Shown: positions 16,633-26,830, counted from the stretch's first letter. The stretch is 64,000 nt of DNA from Candidatus Poribacteria bacterium (GCA_958295815.1 OY282374.1:4120682-4184681); one strand, 5' to 3'. Numbers and translations: made by a program. The notes: a model not told the origin generated them from the sequence alone.

Positions 16633-19600
16633 ATGAACCCAAGGATTTTGGGAATTATTGGCGGTCTCGCCTTGGTAATCGCCCTCCTCTCACCTTTTAT
16701 GATGGGAAGTTCCAAAAAGGTGGAGCAGCTCTATCAATCCGCTGAAGATTTACGCGGACAAGCGGACTATGAAGGCGCAATTGCCAAGTATGCTGAGGCA
16801 CTCGAAGAATCAACGAAACGAGGTGTTAAAACCGAAGTTATTGACAAGGACTTCGCTACCCTCGCTAACTATAAGATCGCTGTGAGTTATTCAAGGCTCG
16901 CCGAACAGACTGGCGATGTTAATAACTACGACACTGCGATTGAGTATATCGAAAAGGTTGCCCCAACCGCGACTATCCCTAAACACCAAGAGGGGTTAAC
17001 ATACCTCTGGGGACATATCCTTTACCGTACCGAGCAGTTCGAATTGGCAGAACCGAAGTTCACACAGCTCATCGAGAACTTCCCGAACAGCCTGTTCGTT
17101 GAGAACGCGTGGTATGCTATCGGGCAGCTGAACTTTAAACTACAGAACTATGAAGACTCCCGACAGGCATTCAAAGCTGTCCTTGATGGTTTCCCAAATT
17201 CGGACTTTAAAGATGACGCACAACACCTCATCGCACAGTCGTTCCTGAATGAATCCAATTACGAGCAAGCATATCAGGAATTCGACAAGATCGCGACAGA
17301 GGAATTCAAGAACTATCCGGATCTGCAAGCCGAAGCGATGTATAAAGCCGCCTATAGCTTGAACCAACTCGGTAGAGATGACGAATCTATCGGCAGATAC
17401 ACCAACTTCATTACACAGTTCCCGGAAAGTCAATACGTCACAGCCGCATACTTCGACCAAGGCGCGATTTACGCCCGTCAGAAGGACTATGACAACGCAC
17501 GCGTCAACTACGAGTTGGCACTCCAAAACACGGCTGACCGGACGCTACAGTCAGAAATCCAGTCCGCCATCGGACGTACATACTTCGACCAAGGGGACTA
17601 TGAAAACGCTATCGTTTCATACAACACGCTCCTTGAAGAATACCCAGAGAGCGACTTCATTGCTGAAGCGAAACTCGGTATGGCTGACAGCCATTTCCGG
17701 TTGACGAATTGGAGTCAAGCAACTGCGGCGTATGAACGGGTCATCAATGAACACCAAGAAGCCACCGATTTCATTCCGTATTGCTCCTATCAGATTGGTG
17801 AAGCATACTACAAACTCGGGACAGAACAGAGACAAACCGGGGAAACTGACACCGGAATGGCGACTCTTGAACTCTCGCTGCAGTGGTATCAGAAAACCAT
17901 TGACGAGTATCCACAAGACCCCGTCGCACCCCACGCGCTCTACGGCGCAATCTGGGCACTTAACGATCTCGGTCGGAAAGAAGAGTTAGAAACCGTCGCA
18001 CGCGAGTTTATCGATAAAAACAAAAACGATAACGAATTCGATATTCTTGCCGCCGAGGTCCAACTCCGATTCGCCGACATCAAGCGAACTGAATTCAATC
18101 AGTATATTGAAGCCGCTGAAGAATACGCGAAATTGTGGGATTACCGTCCACTTCCGAAGTTCCATCTCGTTAAGTTAATGGGTAAGTTCTTTGAAGGACG
18201 TTCCTACTACGAAGCCGCCAAACCTGAAGGTTATCAGGAAGGCGATCCCGAAGCGAACTTCAATAGCGAATACCTCCAGAAGTCCGTTGCCGCGTATCAA
18301 GAAGCTATCGGCATGTTTAATGACGATGCCTTCCTTCCCGGTGTTGCCGAGGAACGCTACGACGACTTCGGTGAGCGTGTCGCACAGGTAGAAGCCTGTA
18401 TCATGAACGAGGCTCTTTCTCACGAAATGCTCGGTGACTGGAATCGGGCACGTGATCGGTACGCCTCTGTTCCCGAAACAAGTGAATACTACGAGCGTGC
18501 ACTCCTTCTCGTCGCTAACAGCCATGTTAAGCAGGGCGATAAAGAGGCCGCGATTAGCTACTACAACAGTATTTTGGACAAACTTGAGGATGCTGACAAC
18601 CAGTCGTTGGCAGCGATCAAATTGGCTGACCTGCTTCGCGCAGAGAAGCGGTTTGAAGAAGCTGCTGTCCAGTATCAAGCTGTCGTTGAGGGTAACCCAT
18701 CGGGTGAATATGCTGATGATGCTCTTTACCTCGTAGGGCTCTGCTACTACCAAGCCGCCGCTGATAACCCTGATCTTTTGGCAGCCTCTGAAACGGCGTT
18801 CAAAAGCGTGATTTCGGACTATGCAGATAGCCCGAACGCTGTTGAAGCCTATTATGGTTTGGCACTCGCCTATCGCGACGCCGCTCAAAAACAGAACGAT
18901 GTCGAAAAATGGCCACTCGTCCTCGCGCTTGTTGACGAAGCAAACGAGAAGTTTGCCTCGAGCGACAATGAACTTGTTCTCAGGGCACTCGGACAAATCG
19001 AATTGATTAAAGCCACTGCCATTGAAAACAGTAGCGAAGAGGTTGATGTTGACGCCTTAGTGGGATCTCTGAAGCGGATCGTAGATAACGCTGGAGCACC
19101 CGTAGATGCACGCAGCCGCTCGCAGCTGAAGATCGGGCACACCTTCTATAGTGCCAAACGCTACGATGAAGCATTGGCAGAATATCTCGCCTTTGTTTCA
19201 AAATTCCCAGATAGCGAACTGGCACCGAATGCACAGTATCAAGCCGCTGTCTGCCACTATCAGATCGCACAAGCTGCGACAGATGCCGGCAGCAAGCAGT
19301 TGAGCCTCCAGAACGCCGTCAGTGCTGCTGAAAAAGTAGCAACCTTGACAGATGATGCCAACAACCGTATTAGTGCCAGTTACACTGCTGGTCTGGCTAA
19401 ACTCGGTCTGGAAGACAACAAGGGCGCAGCGGACGCATTCAAAGCGGTCACAGCATTAGAAGGACAGACTGAGGACGCAGCACGGAAGACCCTTATCTTC
19501 CAAGCGCACTCGCGTCTGGCTGAACTCAATGCAACGCTCGGCGATCACGCCGCATCGGTGCAAGAGTACCAGTATATTATTGAAAACACCGAAGAACCTG

Positions 19601-21339
19601 ATATGAAGGGACGTTCCTACTTCGCAATGGCATTTGCGCAAGAGGAGCAGCTCAAAGACTATCAAAATGCGTTGATGAGCTACCAGAACGCCATTGAATT
19701 GGTGGAAGATACCCTCGTCAAAGCACAGTCCTACTATCGGATGGGTCTGATTTATCAAGATCAACTCAAGCAGAACGACAAGGCGTTGAGTACTTTCCAG
19801 ACCTTAATTGGTGAGTATAGCGGTTCAGCTAATGCGAACGTCGCCTCAATGGTAGCGGACGCCGGTATCCGTCGCTCCACGCTCTATGTTGAATTGGGAC
19901 GCTTAGATGAAGCCATCGCAGAAGCAGTCGAAGCACGCGATCGGACTATGGCGAATTCACAAGCAACCGTGGCAGAGAAAGCTGCTGCACAATACAACAT
20001 TGGATTCCTCTATTCCGACAGAGCGCGCTCCCTCTTCTCAACTGAAGCCGGTACGGATCTGCAGCCCTATATCGATGCGAGTCGGCAAGCTGCGGGTTCA
20101 TTCCACGAAGTGGCATCAATCGCTGCTCCGGTAGAAAAAGCGGATAAACAGACGGTCATCCCGTATGTTCAGAATTCGCTCTTCCAAGCCGGTCAGATCC
20201 TCTACTCTGTCGGTATAGGCGTGAAGCTTCCACAAGATTTGACAAGTGCACTTGCGCCGCTGACGCAGTTTGTCGGTTACGTCGATCAAGGACTCTTCCC
20301 GAAATCGGACGGTCTCCGGAAGAATACAGAGACAGCCCTGAATTACCTCGCCGCTTCTAACTTCGAGTTGGGTCGGATGCAAGTGGGTATGGATGGTGAA
20401 ATGTCTGAAAAAGCAGTGAATTTCTTCCTCGCTGCCGGTGATGTCTTCATGGATATGGTCCGCCGTTATCCGAATGCCAACGATGCCGCCTTCTGGCAGT
20501 ATCACGTCGGTGAATCTCACTACGCCGCACAGAACTTCGAGAAAGCAATCACAGAATACGAGAAGGTTCGTGCAGTGAACAAGAATCACAAGAGTGCACC
20601 TGAATCGTTGTATGCGATCTCGACCTGTGCGCAGCTTCTGAGTGAAGCCGCCGAAAAGGCAGGCGATGAAGAGGCGAAACAGCGCTGGTATAATCGACTC
20701 TTTGAGGCGAATGAAGCACTCGCCGCTGAGTATCCGAGCAGCCAGTATACTGCTGATGCCCTTATTAATATCGGTAACAAGTACTACAATTCTGGTTCCG
20801 AGCAAGGCATCGAGCAAGCTGATCGTATCCGTTTCTATCAGATGGCAATCGAAAATTATCAGAAAGCAATCGATACGCCAGGAATCGGGACAGAATCGAA
20901 ATCGACGGCTTACAACTATCTCACCGATACCGCGAATGCCCTTACCTTCTACGAGTATGAGGTGGCAACCGATCTCCTCAATCAAGCAAAACTCTCGAGC
21001 GGGGACGAGCAGACCACTGGAATCCGAGCGGCTATCGATGCGTATGATATGATTATTGAAAACTATCCGACAACCAAGTACGCCGACCTCGGACTCGTCC
21101 AGATTGGTGAAGCGTATATGGTATTAGCGGATGGCGACGATAAGTATTTCAACGACGCGTTGGATTACTTCAACCGGTTGTGGGCAAAATATGAGACGAC
21201 CCCACCTGTCGACACAAAAGTCAACCAGGCACTCACGTATGCTATTAGCCAGATCCAGACGATTCAAAGCTACATGAGAGCGAATAATCTGGAAATTCGT
21301 GATGATGCTGCCGGTGGTGGCGGTGGTGGTGGCGAGTAA
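16633..21339 (+). CDS. Giant TPR-repeat protein with N-terminal membrane anchor
   Basis: A 1568-residue protein. One N-terminal transmembrane helix (residues about 6-22) is followed by tens of tetratricopeptide-like repeats across almost the whole length, for example YEGAIAKYAEALEES, YENAIVSYNTLLEEYPESDF and YDEALAEYLAFVSKFPDSEL. Many repeats have the FPxSxxxxxA spacing seen in BamD/YbgF (tol-pal) TPRs. It ends in an acidic, glycine-only tail (about seven Gly). Such proteins scaffold multiprotein complexes, probably in the periplasm, given the helix and no internal membrane segment. The ribosome-binding site is AAGGAG. The gene follows an ECF sigma/anti-sigma pair. Partners are unknown. Confidence 0.85.
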   Translation: MNPRILGIIGGLALVIALLSPFMMGSSKKVEQLYQSAEDLRGQADYEGAIAKYAEALEESTKRGVKTEVIDKDFATLANYKIAVSYSRLAEQTGDVNNYDTAIEYIEKVAPTATIPKHQEGLTYLWGHILYRTEQFELAEPKFTQLIENFPNSLFVENAWYAIGQLNFKLQNYEDSRQAFKAVLDGFPNSDFKDDAQHLIAQSFLNESNYEQAYQEFDKIATEEFKNYPDLQAEAMYKAAYSLNQLGRDDESIGRYTNFITQFPESQYVTAAYFDQGAIYARQKDYDNARVNYELALQNTADRTLQSEIQSAIGRTYFDQGDYENAIVSYNTLLEEYPESDFIAEAKLGMADSHFRLTNWSQATAAYERVINEHQEATDFIPYCSYQIGEAYYKLGTEQRQTGETDTGMATLELSLQWYQKTIDEYPQDPVAPHALYGAIWALNDLGRKEELETVAREFIDKNKNDNEFDILAAEVQLRFADIKRTEFNQYIEAAEEYAKLWDYRPLPKFHLVKLMGKFFEGRSYYEAAKPEGYQEGDPEANFNSEYLQKSVAAYQEAIGMFNDDAFLPGVAEERYDDFGERVAQVEACIMNEALSHEMLGDWNRARDRYASVPETSEYYERALLLVANSHVKQGDKEAAISYYNSILDKLEDADNQSLAAIKLADLLRAEKRFEEAAVQYQAVVEGNPSGEYADDALYLVGLCYYQAAADNPDLLAASETAFKSVISDYADSPNAVEAYYGLALAYRDAAQKQNDVEKWPLVLALVDEANEKFASSDNELVLRALGQIELIKATAIENSSEEVDVDALVGSLKRIVDNAGAPVDARSRSQLKIGHTFYSAKRYDEALAEYLAFVSKFPDSELAPNAQYQAAVCHYQIAQAATDAGSKQLSLQNAVSAAEKVATLTDDANNRISASYTAGLAKLGLEDNKGAADAFKAVTALEGQTEDAARKTLIFQAHSRLAELNATLGDHAASVQEYQYIIENTEEPDMKGRSYFAMAFAQEEQLKDYQNALMSYQNAIELVEDTLVKAQSYYRMGLIYQDQLKQNDKALSTFQTLIGEYSGSANANVASMVADAGIRRSTLYVELGRLDEAIAEAVEARDRTMANSQATVAEKAAAQYNIGFLYSDRARSLFSTEAGTDLQPYIDASRQAAGSFHEVASIAAPVEKADKQTVIPYVQNSLFQAGQILYSVGIGVKLPQDLTSALAPLTQFVGYVDQGLFPKSDGLRKNTETALNYLAASNFELGRMQVGMDGEMSEKAVNFFLAAGDVFMDMVRRYPNANDAAFWQYHVGESHYAAQNFEKAITEYEKVRAVNKNHKSAPESLYAISTCAQLLSEAAEKAGDEEAKQRWYNRLFEANEALAAEYPSSQYTADALINIGNKYYNSGSEQGIEQADRIRFYQMAIENYQKAIDTPGIGTESKSTAYNYLTDTANALTFYEYEVATDLLNQAKLSSGDEQTTGIRAAIDAYDMIIENYPTTKYADLGLVQIGEAYMVLADGDDKYFNDALDYFNRLWAKYETTPPVDTKVNQALTYAISQIQTIQSYMRANNLEIRDDAAGGGGGGGE

Positions 21340-21389
21340 TTGCCACACGCTTTACCTGTAGCCTCGGTCCCCTGACCGAAGCTTCTCAA

Positions 21390-21420
21390 TAGAGGGTGCC
21401 TCATGGCATCCTCTATTTCT
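21390..21420 (+). terminator. Terminator after the TPR gene
   Basis: TAGAGGGTGCC pairs with GGCATCCTCTA around a TCAT loop, followed by TTTCTTG. A smaller hairpin (TCGGTC/GACCGA) lies just upstream near 21364. Confidence 0.7.
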
Positions 21421-21502
21421 TGTCAACTCGCCTTAATTTCTTGCCTATCCCCTAATTCTGAAAATTTGTGATTTAGGCAATGCCTGAGGAGCCTAACAAA
21501 AA

Positions 21503-22678
21503 GTGTACGACGAATTAATAGCATCCCCGCGCGTGCTACTCGGTCCCGGACCCAGTGAAGCGAACGCGCGGGTTCTCAAAGCAATGACAACCCCAATGTT
21601 GGGGTACTTAGATACTGAATTTGTCCAAATAATGGACGACACGGTGGCACTTCTCCGTCGCGTCTTTGGAACGGAAAACAGTCTTACCCTGCCGGTCTCT
21701 GGAACCGGTACAGCCGGAATGGAAGCCGCACTCGCGAACCTCATTGAACCCGGTGACCCGGTCGTCGTCGGAATCAATGGTTACTTCGGTGGAAGGATTG
21801 CTGATATTGCTGCGCGGTGCGGTGCAGCGGTGACAACAGTGGAAGCAGAATGGGGTAAACACATCCCCGCTGAAAAAATCGCTGAAACAGTCGAGAAGGT
21901 TTCCAGTCCGAAACTGGTCGCACTCGTGCATGGAGAAACCTCTACTGGTATTCTTCAACCGCTTACGGAGGCTATTCAGATTGCCCACGAAAACGGGGCA
22001 CTCTTTCTCGCAGACTGCGTGACTACCCTCGGCGGACAACCTGTAGACTTGGATGCCCGCGGTATTGATGTTGCCTACAGCTGTACCCAAAAATGCCTCG
22101 CTTGTCCCCCTGGACTTTCACCGATCAGTTTCAGTGCGCGCGCCGTTGAAGTCATTCGGAACCGCAAGACGCCTATCCAGAGCTTCTATCTCGACATGAC
22201 GCTGCTCGAAAACTATTGGCACGGAGAGAAGCGAGGATATCACCACACCGTTTCGATGTCACTTATCTACGCATTACGAGAAGGCTTACGCGTTGTGTTA
22301 GAAGAAGGATTGACGGATCGATTTGAACGGCACGAACGCAATGCCCGCGCACTTCTTGCAGGGGCAAAAGCAATAGGACTGCAACCCGCTGCAGAGGAAG
22401 GTTATCGCGCACCGATGTTAACCACATTACGCATTCCCGACGGAATTGACGATGCGACTATTCGGGGACAGTTAATTGCGGATTACGGTATAGAGATCGG
22501 TGGCGGTTTGGGAATCTTTGCTGGAAAGGCATGGCGGGTCGGGTTGATGGGTGATTCATCGAACGAACGGAATGTAATGCTATTCCTCAACGCGATTGAG
22601 AAACTCCTAATTGAATCTGGACATAGCGCGAAACGCGGCACGGCTGTTCAAGCCGCCTCACAGGCTTACGATGTGTAA
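21503..22678 (+). CDS. Alanine-glyoxylate/serine-glyoxylate-type aminotransferase
   Basis: A 391-residue PLP enzyme of the class V AGXT family. It shows LLGPGPSEAN near the N-terminus, SGTGTAG (66-72) for PLP phosphate, the aspartate D171 in FLADCVTTLGG, and the Schiff-base lysine K197 in TQKCLACPPG. Members transfer amino groups from alanine or serine, or a ureidoglycine-type donor, to glyoxylate; the exact donor cannot be set. The start is GTG, with GAGGAG about 12 bp upstream. It stands alone after a terminator and converges with guaA. Confidence 0.9.
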   Translation: MYDELIASPRVLLGPGPSEANARVLKAMTTPMLGYLDTEFVQIMDDTVALLRRVFGTENSLTLPVSGTGTAGMEAALANLIEPGDPVVVGINGYFGGRIADIAARCGAAVTTVEAEWGKHIPAEKIAETVEKVSSPKLVALVHGETSTGILQPLTEAIQIAHENGALFLADCVTTLGGQPVDLDARGIDVAYSCTQKCLACPPGLSPISFSARAVEVIRNRKTPIQSFYLDMTLLENYWHGEKRGYHHTVSMSLIYALREGLRVVLEEGLTDRFERHERNARALLAGAKAIGLQPAAEEGYRAPMLTTLRIPDGIDDATIRGQLIADYGIEIGGGLGIFAGKAWRVGLMGDSSNERNVMLFLNAIEKLLIESGHSAKRGTAVQAASQAYDV

Positions 22679-22712
22679 TATTTTCGGCTGATCGCTGACG
22701 ACTAATCCCTCA

Positions 22713-24266
22713 TTATTCCCACTCAATCGTGCTGGGCGGCTTCGAACTAATGTCGTAAACGACACGATTGATGCCTTGCACTTCGTTAATAATACGGTTG
22801 GAGACTCTGGCGAGTACATCGGCAGGGATGCGTGCCCAATCAGCGGTCATCGCATCACTGCTGGTGACCGCTCGCAACGCAACAGCATTTTCATAAGTCC
22901 GCGCGTCTCCCATAACACCGACACTTTTGACCGGCAACAGCACTGCCAAAGCCTGCCAAATTTCGTTGTACAATCCCGCCTCTTTAATTTCTGAGATAAA
23001 AATAGCATCTGCTGCGCGGAGCACCTCTAACCGTTCGTAAGTAACCTCTCCCAGAATCCGCACAGCAAGTCCAGGACCTGGGAATGGGTGTCGTCCTAAG
23101 ACCTGCGCAGGCATGTTCAGTTCTGCACCGACTGCGCGCACCTCATCCTTAAAAAGCTCTCGAAAAGGTTCAAGCAATTCAAATGGTATATCAGTCGGTA
23201 GTCCGCCGACGTTGTGGTGTGTCTTGATCGTAGCCGAGGGTCCCTTTACAGAGATACTCTCTATTACATCCGGATAGAGCGTGCCTTGTGCAAGGAATCG
23301 AAAGTTATGTTCCATGTCGAGGACTGTTGACCTGAAAGTCTCAATGAACTGGGCACCAATCACCTTTCGTTTCTTTTCGGGATCGCTCACGCCTGCCAAA
23401 GCATTCAAAAACGGATCTGCTGCATCAACAGCAACAAGGGAAATACCGAGTCGCTCGCATGTTGCGACGACCTCTGCCGCCTCATCCTTACGGAGAAGTC
23501 CATTGTCTACAAAGACAGGCACGAGCGCATCGCCTATCGCTTTATGGAGAAGCGTCGCGAGTACCATGGAATCGACCCCTCCACTCACGGCACATAGGAC
23601 GCGCGCATCTCCAACCTGCTCCTGAATCTGTGCTGTCGCGCGGGAAATGAAGGCGCGCATCGTCCAAGCACTGTGGCATCCACAGATTTTCCGCGTAAAG
23701 TTCTGCAAAATCCTACCAGCGTCCTGCGTATGTTCAACTTCAGGGTGAAACTGCAAACCGTAAAAGGCGCGATCAGAATCCACCATAGCGGCAATCGGAG
23801 CGTTCTCTGTCTGAGCAATCGTCTGAAATCCGAATGGAAGTGTGTCAATCCGGTCTCCATGACTCATCCAGGCAGAAAATTGGGAGGAAAGTCCGTCAAA
23901 TAACGGCTCTGATGCACTGAGAACTTGAAGCGGTGCGTGTCCATACTCCCGTTCGGTGGCTGGCTGAACCTTTCCGCCCGTTAGGAGTGCCGCCATAAGC
24001 TGCATGCCGTAGCAGATGCCTAATATCGGGATGTCTAACGCAAAGAGGTGGGTGTCGATTTTTGGGGACTCGGCTTCGTAGACGCTCGCCGGTCCACCAC
24101 TGAGGATGATGCCCTTAGGCGCAATCGCCTCAATCTGTGCGAGAGATAGCGTGTACGGTTGAATCTCGCAATAAACATTTTGTTCACGTATGCGCCGCGC
24201 TATTAGCTGCGTGTACTGCGAACCGAAATCCAATATAAGGATAGTTTCTTGCTGTCCTGATTTCAT
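22713..24266 (-). CDS. guaA: GMP synthase (glutamine-hydrolysing)
   Basis: A 517-residue enzyme converting XMP, glutamine and ATP to GMP in purine synthesis. The N-terminal glutaminase domain has Cys85 (GICYGMQ), His174 and Glu176 (FHPEVE). The PP-loop ATPase motif SGGVDS is at 228-233. The C-terminal dimerisation domain holds HHNVGGLP, GRHPFPGPGLAVRI and the end KPPSTIEWE, as expected. Length is normal. It lies 42 bp after a small unknown gene on the same strand and may share a transcript with the OmpA-like genes upstream. Confidence 0.97.
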   Translation of the reverse strand: MKSGQQETILILDFGSQYTQLIARRIREQNVYCEIQPYTLSLAQIEAIAPKGIILSGGPASVYEAESPKIDTHLFALDIPILGICYGMQLMAALLTGGKVQPATEREYGHAPLQVLSASEPLFDGLSSQFSAWMSHGDRIDTLPFGFQTIAQTENAPIAAMVDSDRAFYGLQFHPEVEHTQDAGRILQNFTRKICGCHSAWTMRAFISRATAQIQEQVGDARVLCAVSGGVDSMVLATLLHKAIGDALVPVFVDNGLLRKDEAAEVVATCERLGISLVAVDAADPFLNALAGVSDPEKKRKVIGAQFIETFRSTVLDMEHNFRFLAQGTLYPDVIESISVKGPSATIKTHHNVGGLPTDIPFELLEPFRELFKDEVRAVGAELNMPAQVLGRHPFPGPGLAVRILGEVTYERLEVLRAADAIFISEIKEAGLYNEIWQALAVLLPVKSVGVMGDARTYENAVALRAVTSSDAMTADWARIPADVLARVSNRIINEVQGINRVVYDISSKPPSTIEWE

Positions 24267-24308
24267 ATTATATGATGGCTTGGATGCTACCCGTATAACA
24301 ACGGACTG

Positions 24309-24596
24309 TTAATCGTTACGAATCGGCTCCCGATCCAAAATATCGCCAGTTTCTGGCTCAAAAATTGCGCCGTAGCTTCCCGCGGGTGCGAAATCGATAT
24401 CGTTCCACATCGCCAAACCCGTATTCGCATCTTGTAAGTAATAGCAGCCATGATACGGATGTTCCGGTGTGTCGATACGTCTCACATGGTAGCAGTGGTT
24501 GTGGAACTGAATTGTATTCTCATAAATGATAATATATCTGTCACCAAACAGGTTGAGCGCAATCTGATGGATGACATAAGGCTGTTTGTGTGGCAC
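24309..24596 (-). CDS. Small hypothetical protein
   Basis: A 95-residue protein rich in His, Tyr and Asp, with no signal peptide or membrane helix. I do not recognise a family. The start appears to be GTG at 24596, six bases after the stop of the OmpA-like gene, so it is probably co-transcribed with it; there is no strong ribosome-binding site. Visible features are IENTIQFHNH-like aromatic/His runs and a Gly/Pro-rich end (EPETGDILDREP). Its place between a cell-envelope gene and guaA gives little functional hint. Confidence 0.6.
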   Translation of the reverse strand: MPHKQPYVIHQIALNLFGDRYIIIYENTIQFHNHCYHVRRIDTPEHPYHGCYYLQDANTGLAMWNDIDFAPAGSYGAIFEPETGDILDREPIRND

Positions 24597-24602
24597 GAGT
24601 TT

Positions 24603-26252
24603 TCAATTTGTTGTAATAATTATGTCGATTCTGAGGTTCTGCTCCGCTTTGTTCGCACCATCTGTGGCAATAGGTTGGGTTTCACCCAAACCGGCGGCAA
24701 TCAGTCGCCTGACATCGACGCTTCCCCTATCAACGAGATAATTCTTCACTGCATCTGCACGCGCCATACTTAGCTTCCGATTAACGCTGGCATTCCCCAA
24801 GGAACTCGTATGGGACTCAATTCGGACAGGATAGTCCCGAAAAGTGCCTCTCTGTAGAATCTCTGAGAGTTGTGAAAATGTAGAAAAAAAACTTTCTTGG
24901 AGGTGGGTACTCCCGGAAGCAAATACATCCCCATTAATACGAACGAGCACGCTGTCCTGCTGTTCCATGACCATTGAAACCTTAGGAATTTGCGCTGCCG
25001 CCTCCACCAAGTCTGATTTGATGGAAGTTAGTTGTTGCGTGTTTGAGATAGCACGCTCTAAGTAATCGCTGCCCTCTGCTGCCGCTGTGATTGCCGTCTG
25101 ATATTCTTTAGCCGTCAATGCCGCTTTTGCTGCTGCGTAAGCAGAATTGGCGAGTTCATACAGGCGTTTCTCTAATTGCGGTACCTGTGTTTCCGCCTGT
25201 TCGGCAAGCTTTTCCTGCAGTGTATTCACCGAGCGTTGTGCTTTTGTTATGAGTCGATCTAATTCCTTTTGGGCGCGTTCCTGGAATTCTATCACCTCTA
25301 CAATGTCAATTGTCTCATCTGCCACCTGTTGCGCTTGCTCTGCAAATTGATATGCCTGCTCATAACGACCCGCTGTCAATCTCTCCTTGGCACGTTGTAG
25401 TTGCGTGCTTGCCTCTTGGAACGGCACCGGGGCATGCTGAACGGCGTTGAGATACTGTGCCCGCTCGATGATAACTTCAGCCCGTGCAATTGAGATTTGT
25501 GCTTTAGTCTTCGCTGCCGACTCCTGTTTCTGTCTCTGTACGGCTAACTCATAAAGACGTTTGACCGTTGTTTCCGCCCCGACAATAGCGTCTTCCGCTT
25601 CATCAAAATCCTCGCGTTCAATGAGGTTAACTATTGACGCAGTCGCTGCTTGCGAACGTTCATAGTCCGCAGTTGCTTCAATCGCAGGATAGAGATAGAC
25701 AGCAACACTAATGAGCGATTCTAAATTCACGAGCGGTAAACTAAGCTCCGCTTGACGTAGTGAGACCTTTAAATTAGCGATTTCGGTCGAAAGTTGCTCT
25801 CTGACCTGTTGCCCCGCGTCGTTTGAACTCAAAGCGCGGGCAAGTTGCTTTTCAGTAATGACTTGGCGGATGCGCGCGATTTCGCGCTCATGCCCTTGTG
25901 CCTTTATAATTTGTTGATATATCTGTTCCCGGATAGCAACAACCTGCTGCCGGGCGTGATGCTGCCGCGCCTTTGCGATAGCAATCTGTGCCACTAATTC
26001 TGCCTGATACGCGAACTCAGCACTCTGGGGGATATCACCTTTTTCCTGCGAATTGCGAGCGAAACTCAGAAGTTTTACAGCTCTCCCGTACTCTTCTGGC
26101 ACCAAAGACTCAGCTTCCACTTCAGATGCTTTATTAATCCCTTGCTGTGCGTCTTGAAGTTGCGTCGCCAGCATAACTTCATCAATCTCTGGAACGGCGC
26201 ATCCAAAGACAACAAGGTATGCGGATAAAAGTAGCCATCCGTAAAATTTCAT
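24603..26252 (-). CDS. OmpA-family lipoprotein with long helical domain
   Basis: A 549-residue outer-membrane lipoprotein. The lipobox ends at Cys18 (LVVFGC). A DUF4398-like helical segment follows (about 25-110), then a long Ala/Gln/Glu-rich coiled-coil-like region to about residue 420. The C-terminal OmpA-like domain (about 440-549) has the peptidoglycan-binding phrase RKLSMARADAVKNYL and GLGETQPIA. Such proteins tie the outer membrane to peptidoglycan. Start: ATG at 26252 is preferred over 26285, because GAGGAAAG precedes it and the lipobox then falls at the right distance. It lies 10 bp after a small lipoprotein gene with a similar helical domain. Confidence 0.85.
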   Translation of the reverse strand: MKFYGWLLLSAYLVVFGCAVPEIDEVMLATQLQDAQQGINKASEVEAESLVPEEYGRAVKLLSFARNSQEKGDIPQSAEFAYQAELVAQIAIAKARQHHARQQVVAIREQIYQQIIKAQGHEREIARIRQVITEKQLARALSSNDAGQQVREQLSTEIANLKVSLRQAELSLPLVNLESLISVAVYLYPAIEATADYERSQAATASIVNLIEREDFDEAEDAIVGAETTVKRLYELAVQRQKQESAAKTKAQISIARAEVIIERAQYLNAVQHAPVPFQEASTQLQRAKERLTAGRYEQAYQFAEQAQQVADETIDIVEVIEFQERAQKELDRLITKAQRSVNTLQEKLAEQAETQVPQLEKRLYELANSAYAAAKAALTAKEYQTAITAAAEGSDYLERAISNTQQLTSIKSDLVEAAAQIPKVSMVMEQQDSVLVRINGDVFASGSTHLQESFFSTFSQLSEILQRGTFRDYPVRIESHTSSLGNASVNRKLSMARADAVKNYLVDRGSVDVRRLIAAGLGETQPIATDGANKAEQNLRIDIIITTN

Positions 26253-26262
26253 GAAACTTTCC

Positions 26263-26667
26263 TCACAACTTCTGCAACGCCTCAAGCTCTGCCTTTATAG
26301 CTTCAAGTCTTTGAAGCACTTCAGCAACATTCTGTTCACTGGTTGTAAGCTGCCCTTGTGCTTCTTGAACGCGTGCCTCTTCGCGAATCGCGATGGCAAT
26401 CTCAGTTGCGATACGTGCATGAAGGTATGCCCGCAGTGCCAACCGATACGCTTGTTCAGCATCACCGGCGTTCATTGCGATTCCAGCACTGGTAAGCATC
26501 TCCTCAGCAGTACGCAGTGGTGTCCCTGCGGTCTCCTGTGCCCCCACGGCACTCGCGGAAGTGAGCGCGACTTGGGCATTTTCCATAGTCTCCACAGCAA
26601 GCTGTTGTAATTGTCCACCGCAGCCTGTGAGCATTGCCAGAATAACAAGGCAAATTATCATTCTCAT
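26263..26667 (-). CDS. Small helical lipoprotein (DUF4398-like)
   Basis: A 134-residue lipoprotein: signal sequence, lipobox ending at Cys16 (LAMLTGC), then an Ala/Glu-rich helical hairpin with the phrase AYRLALRAYLHARIATEIAIA. The same type of segment occurs in the next gene, whose product adds an OmpA domain. The upstream in-frame extension to 26745 lacks a ribosome-binding site, so the start at 26667 is preferred. The two lipoproteins probably work together in the periplasm, but no specific function is known. Confidence 0.75.
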   Translation of the reverse strand: MRMIICLVILAMLTGCGGQLQQLAVETMENAQVALTSASAVGAQETAGTPLRTAEEMLTSAGIAMNAGDAEQAYRLALRAYLHARIATEIAIAIREEARVQEAQGQLTTSEQNVAEVLQRLEAIKAELEALQKL

Positions 26668-26777
26668 CGCTATTTTCTCGAGTCTGTTTTGCAATGGTGC
26701 TATCCGTTGCGTCGGCATACTTAAACAACTAAGTTTGAAAACCACAGCAACGTTGTGCGCCTGTGCAGTTCTTAGAT

Positions 26778-26830
26778 TAAAAAAGCCTCGCTCAGGCGGT
26801 GCGTCAATGCACCCCCCTCAGGCGAGGCTT
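26778..26830 (-). terminator. Strong terminator after rplU-rpmA
   Basis: AAGCCTCGC (26783-26791) pairs with GCGAGGCTT (26822-26830), with a further GGTGC/GCACC stem inside. Read on the minus strand it ends in TTTTTTAAT. It separates rpmA from the lipoprotein genes. Confidence 0.9.

Noticed and set aside
18175..18996. 273-residue minus-strand frame inside the TPR gene
   Set aside because: It is antisense to a repeat-rich coding gene, and the sequence has no family features.
20116..20985. 289-residue minus-strand frame inside the TPR gene
   Set aside because: Same reason: a by-product of codon bias opposite the TPR repeats.
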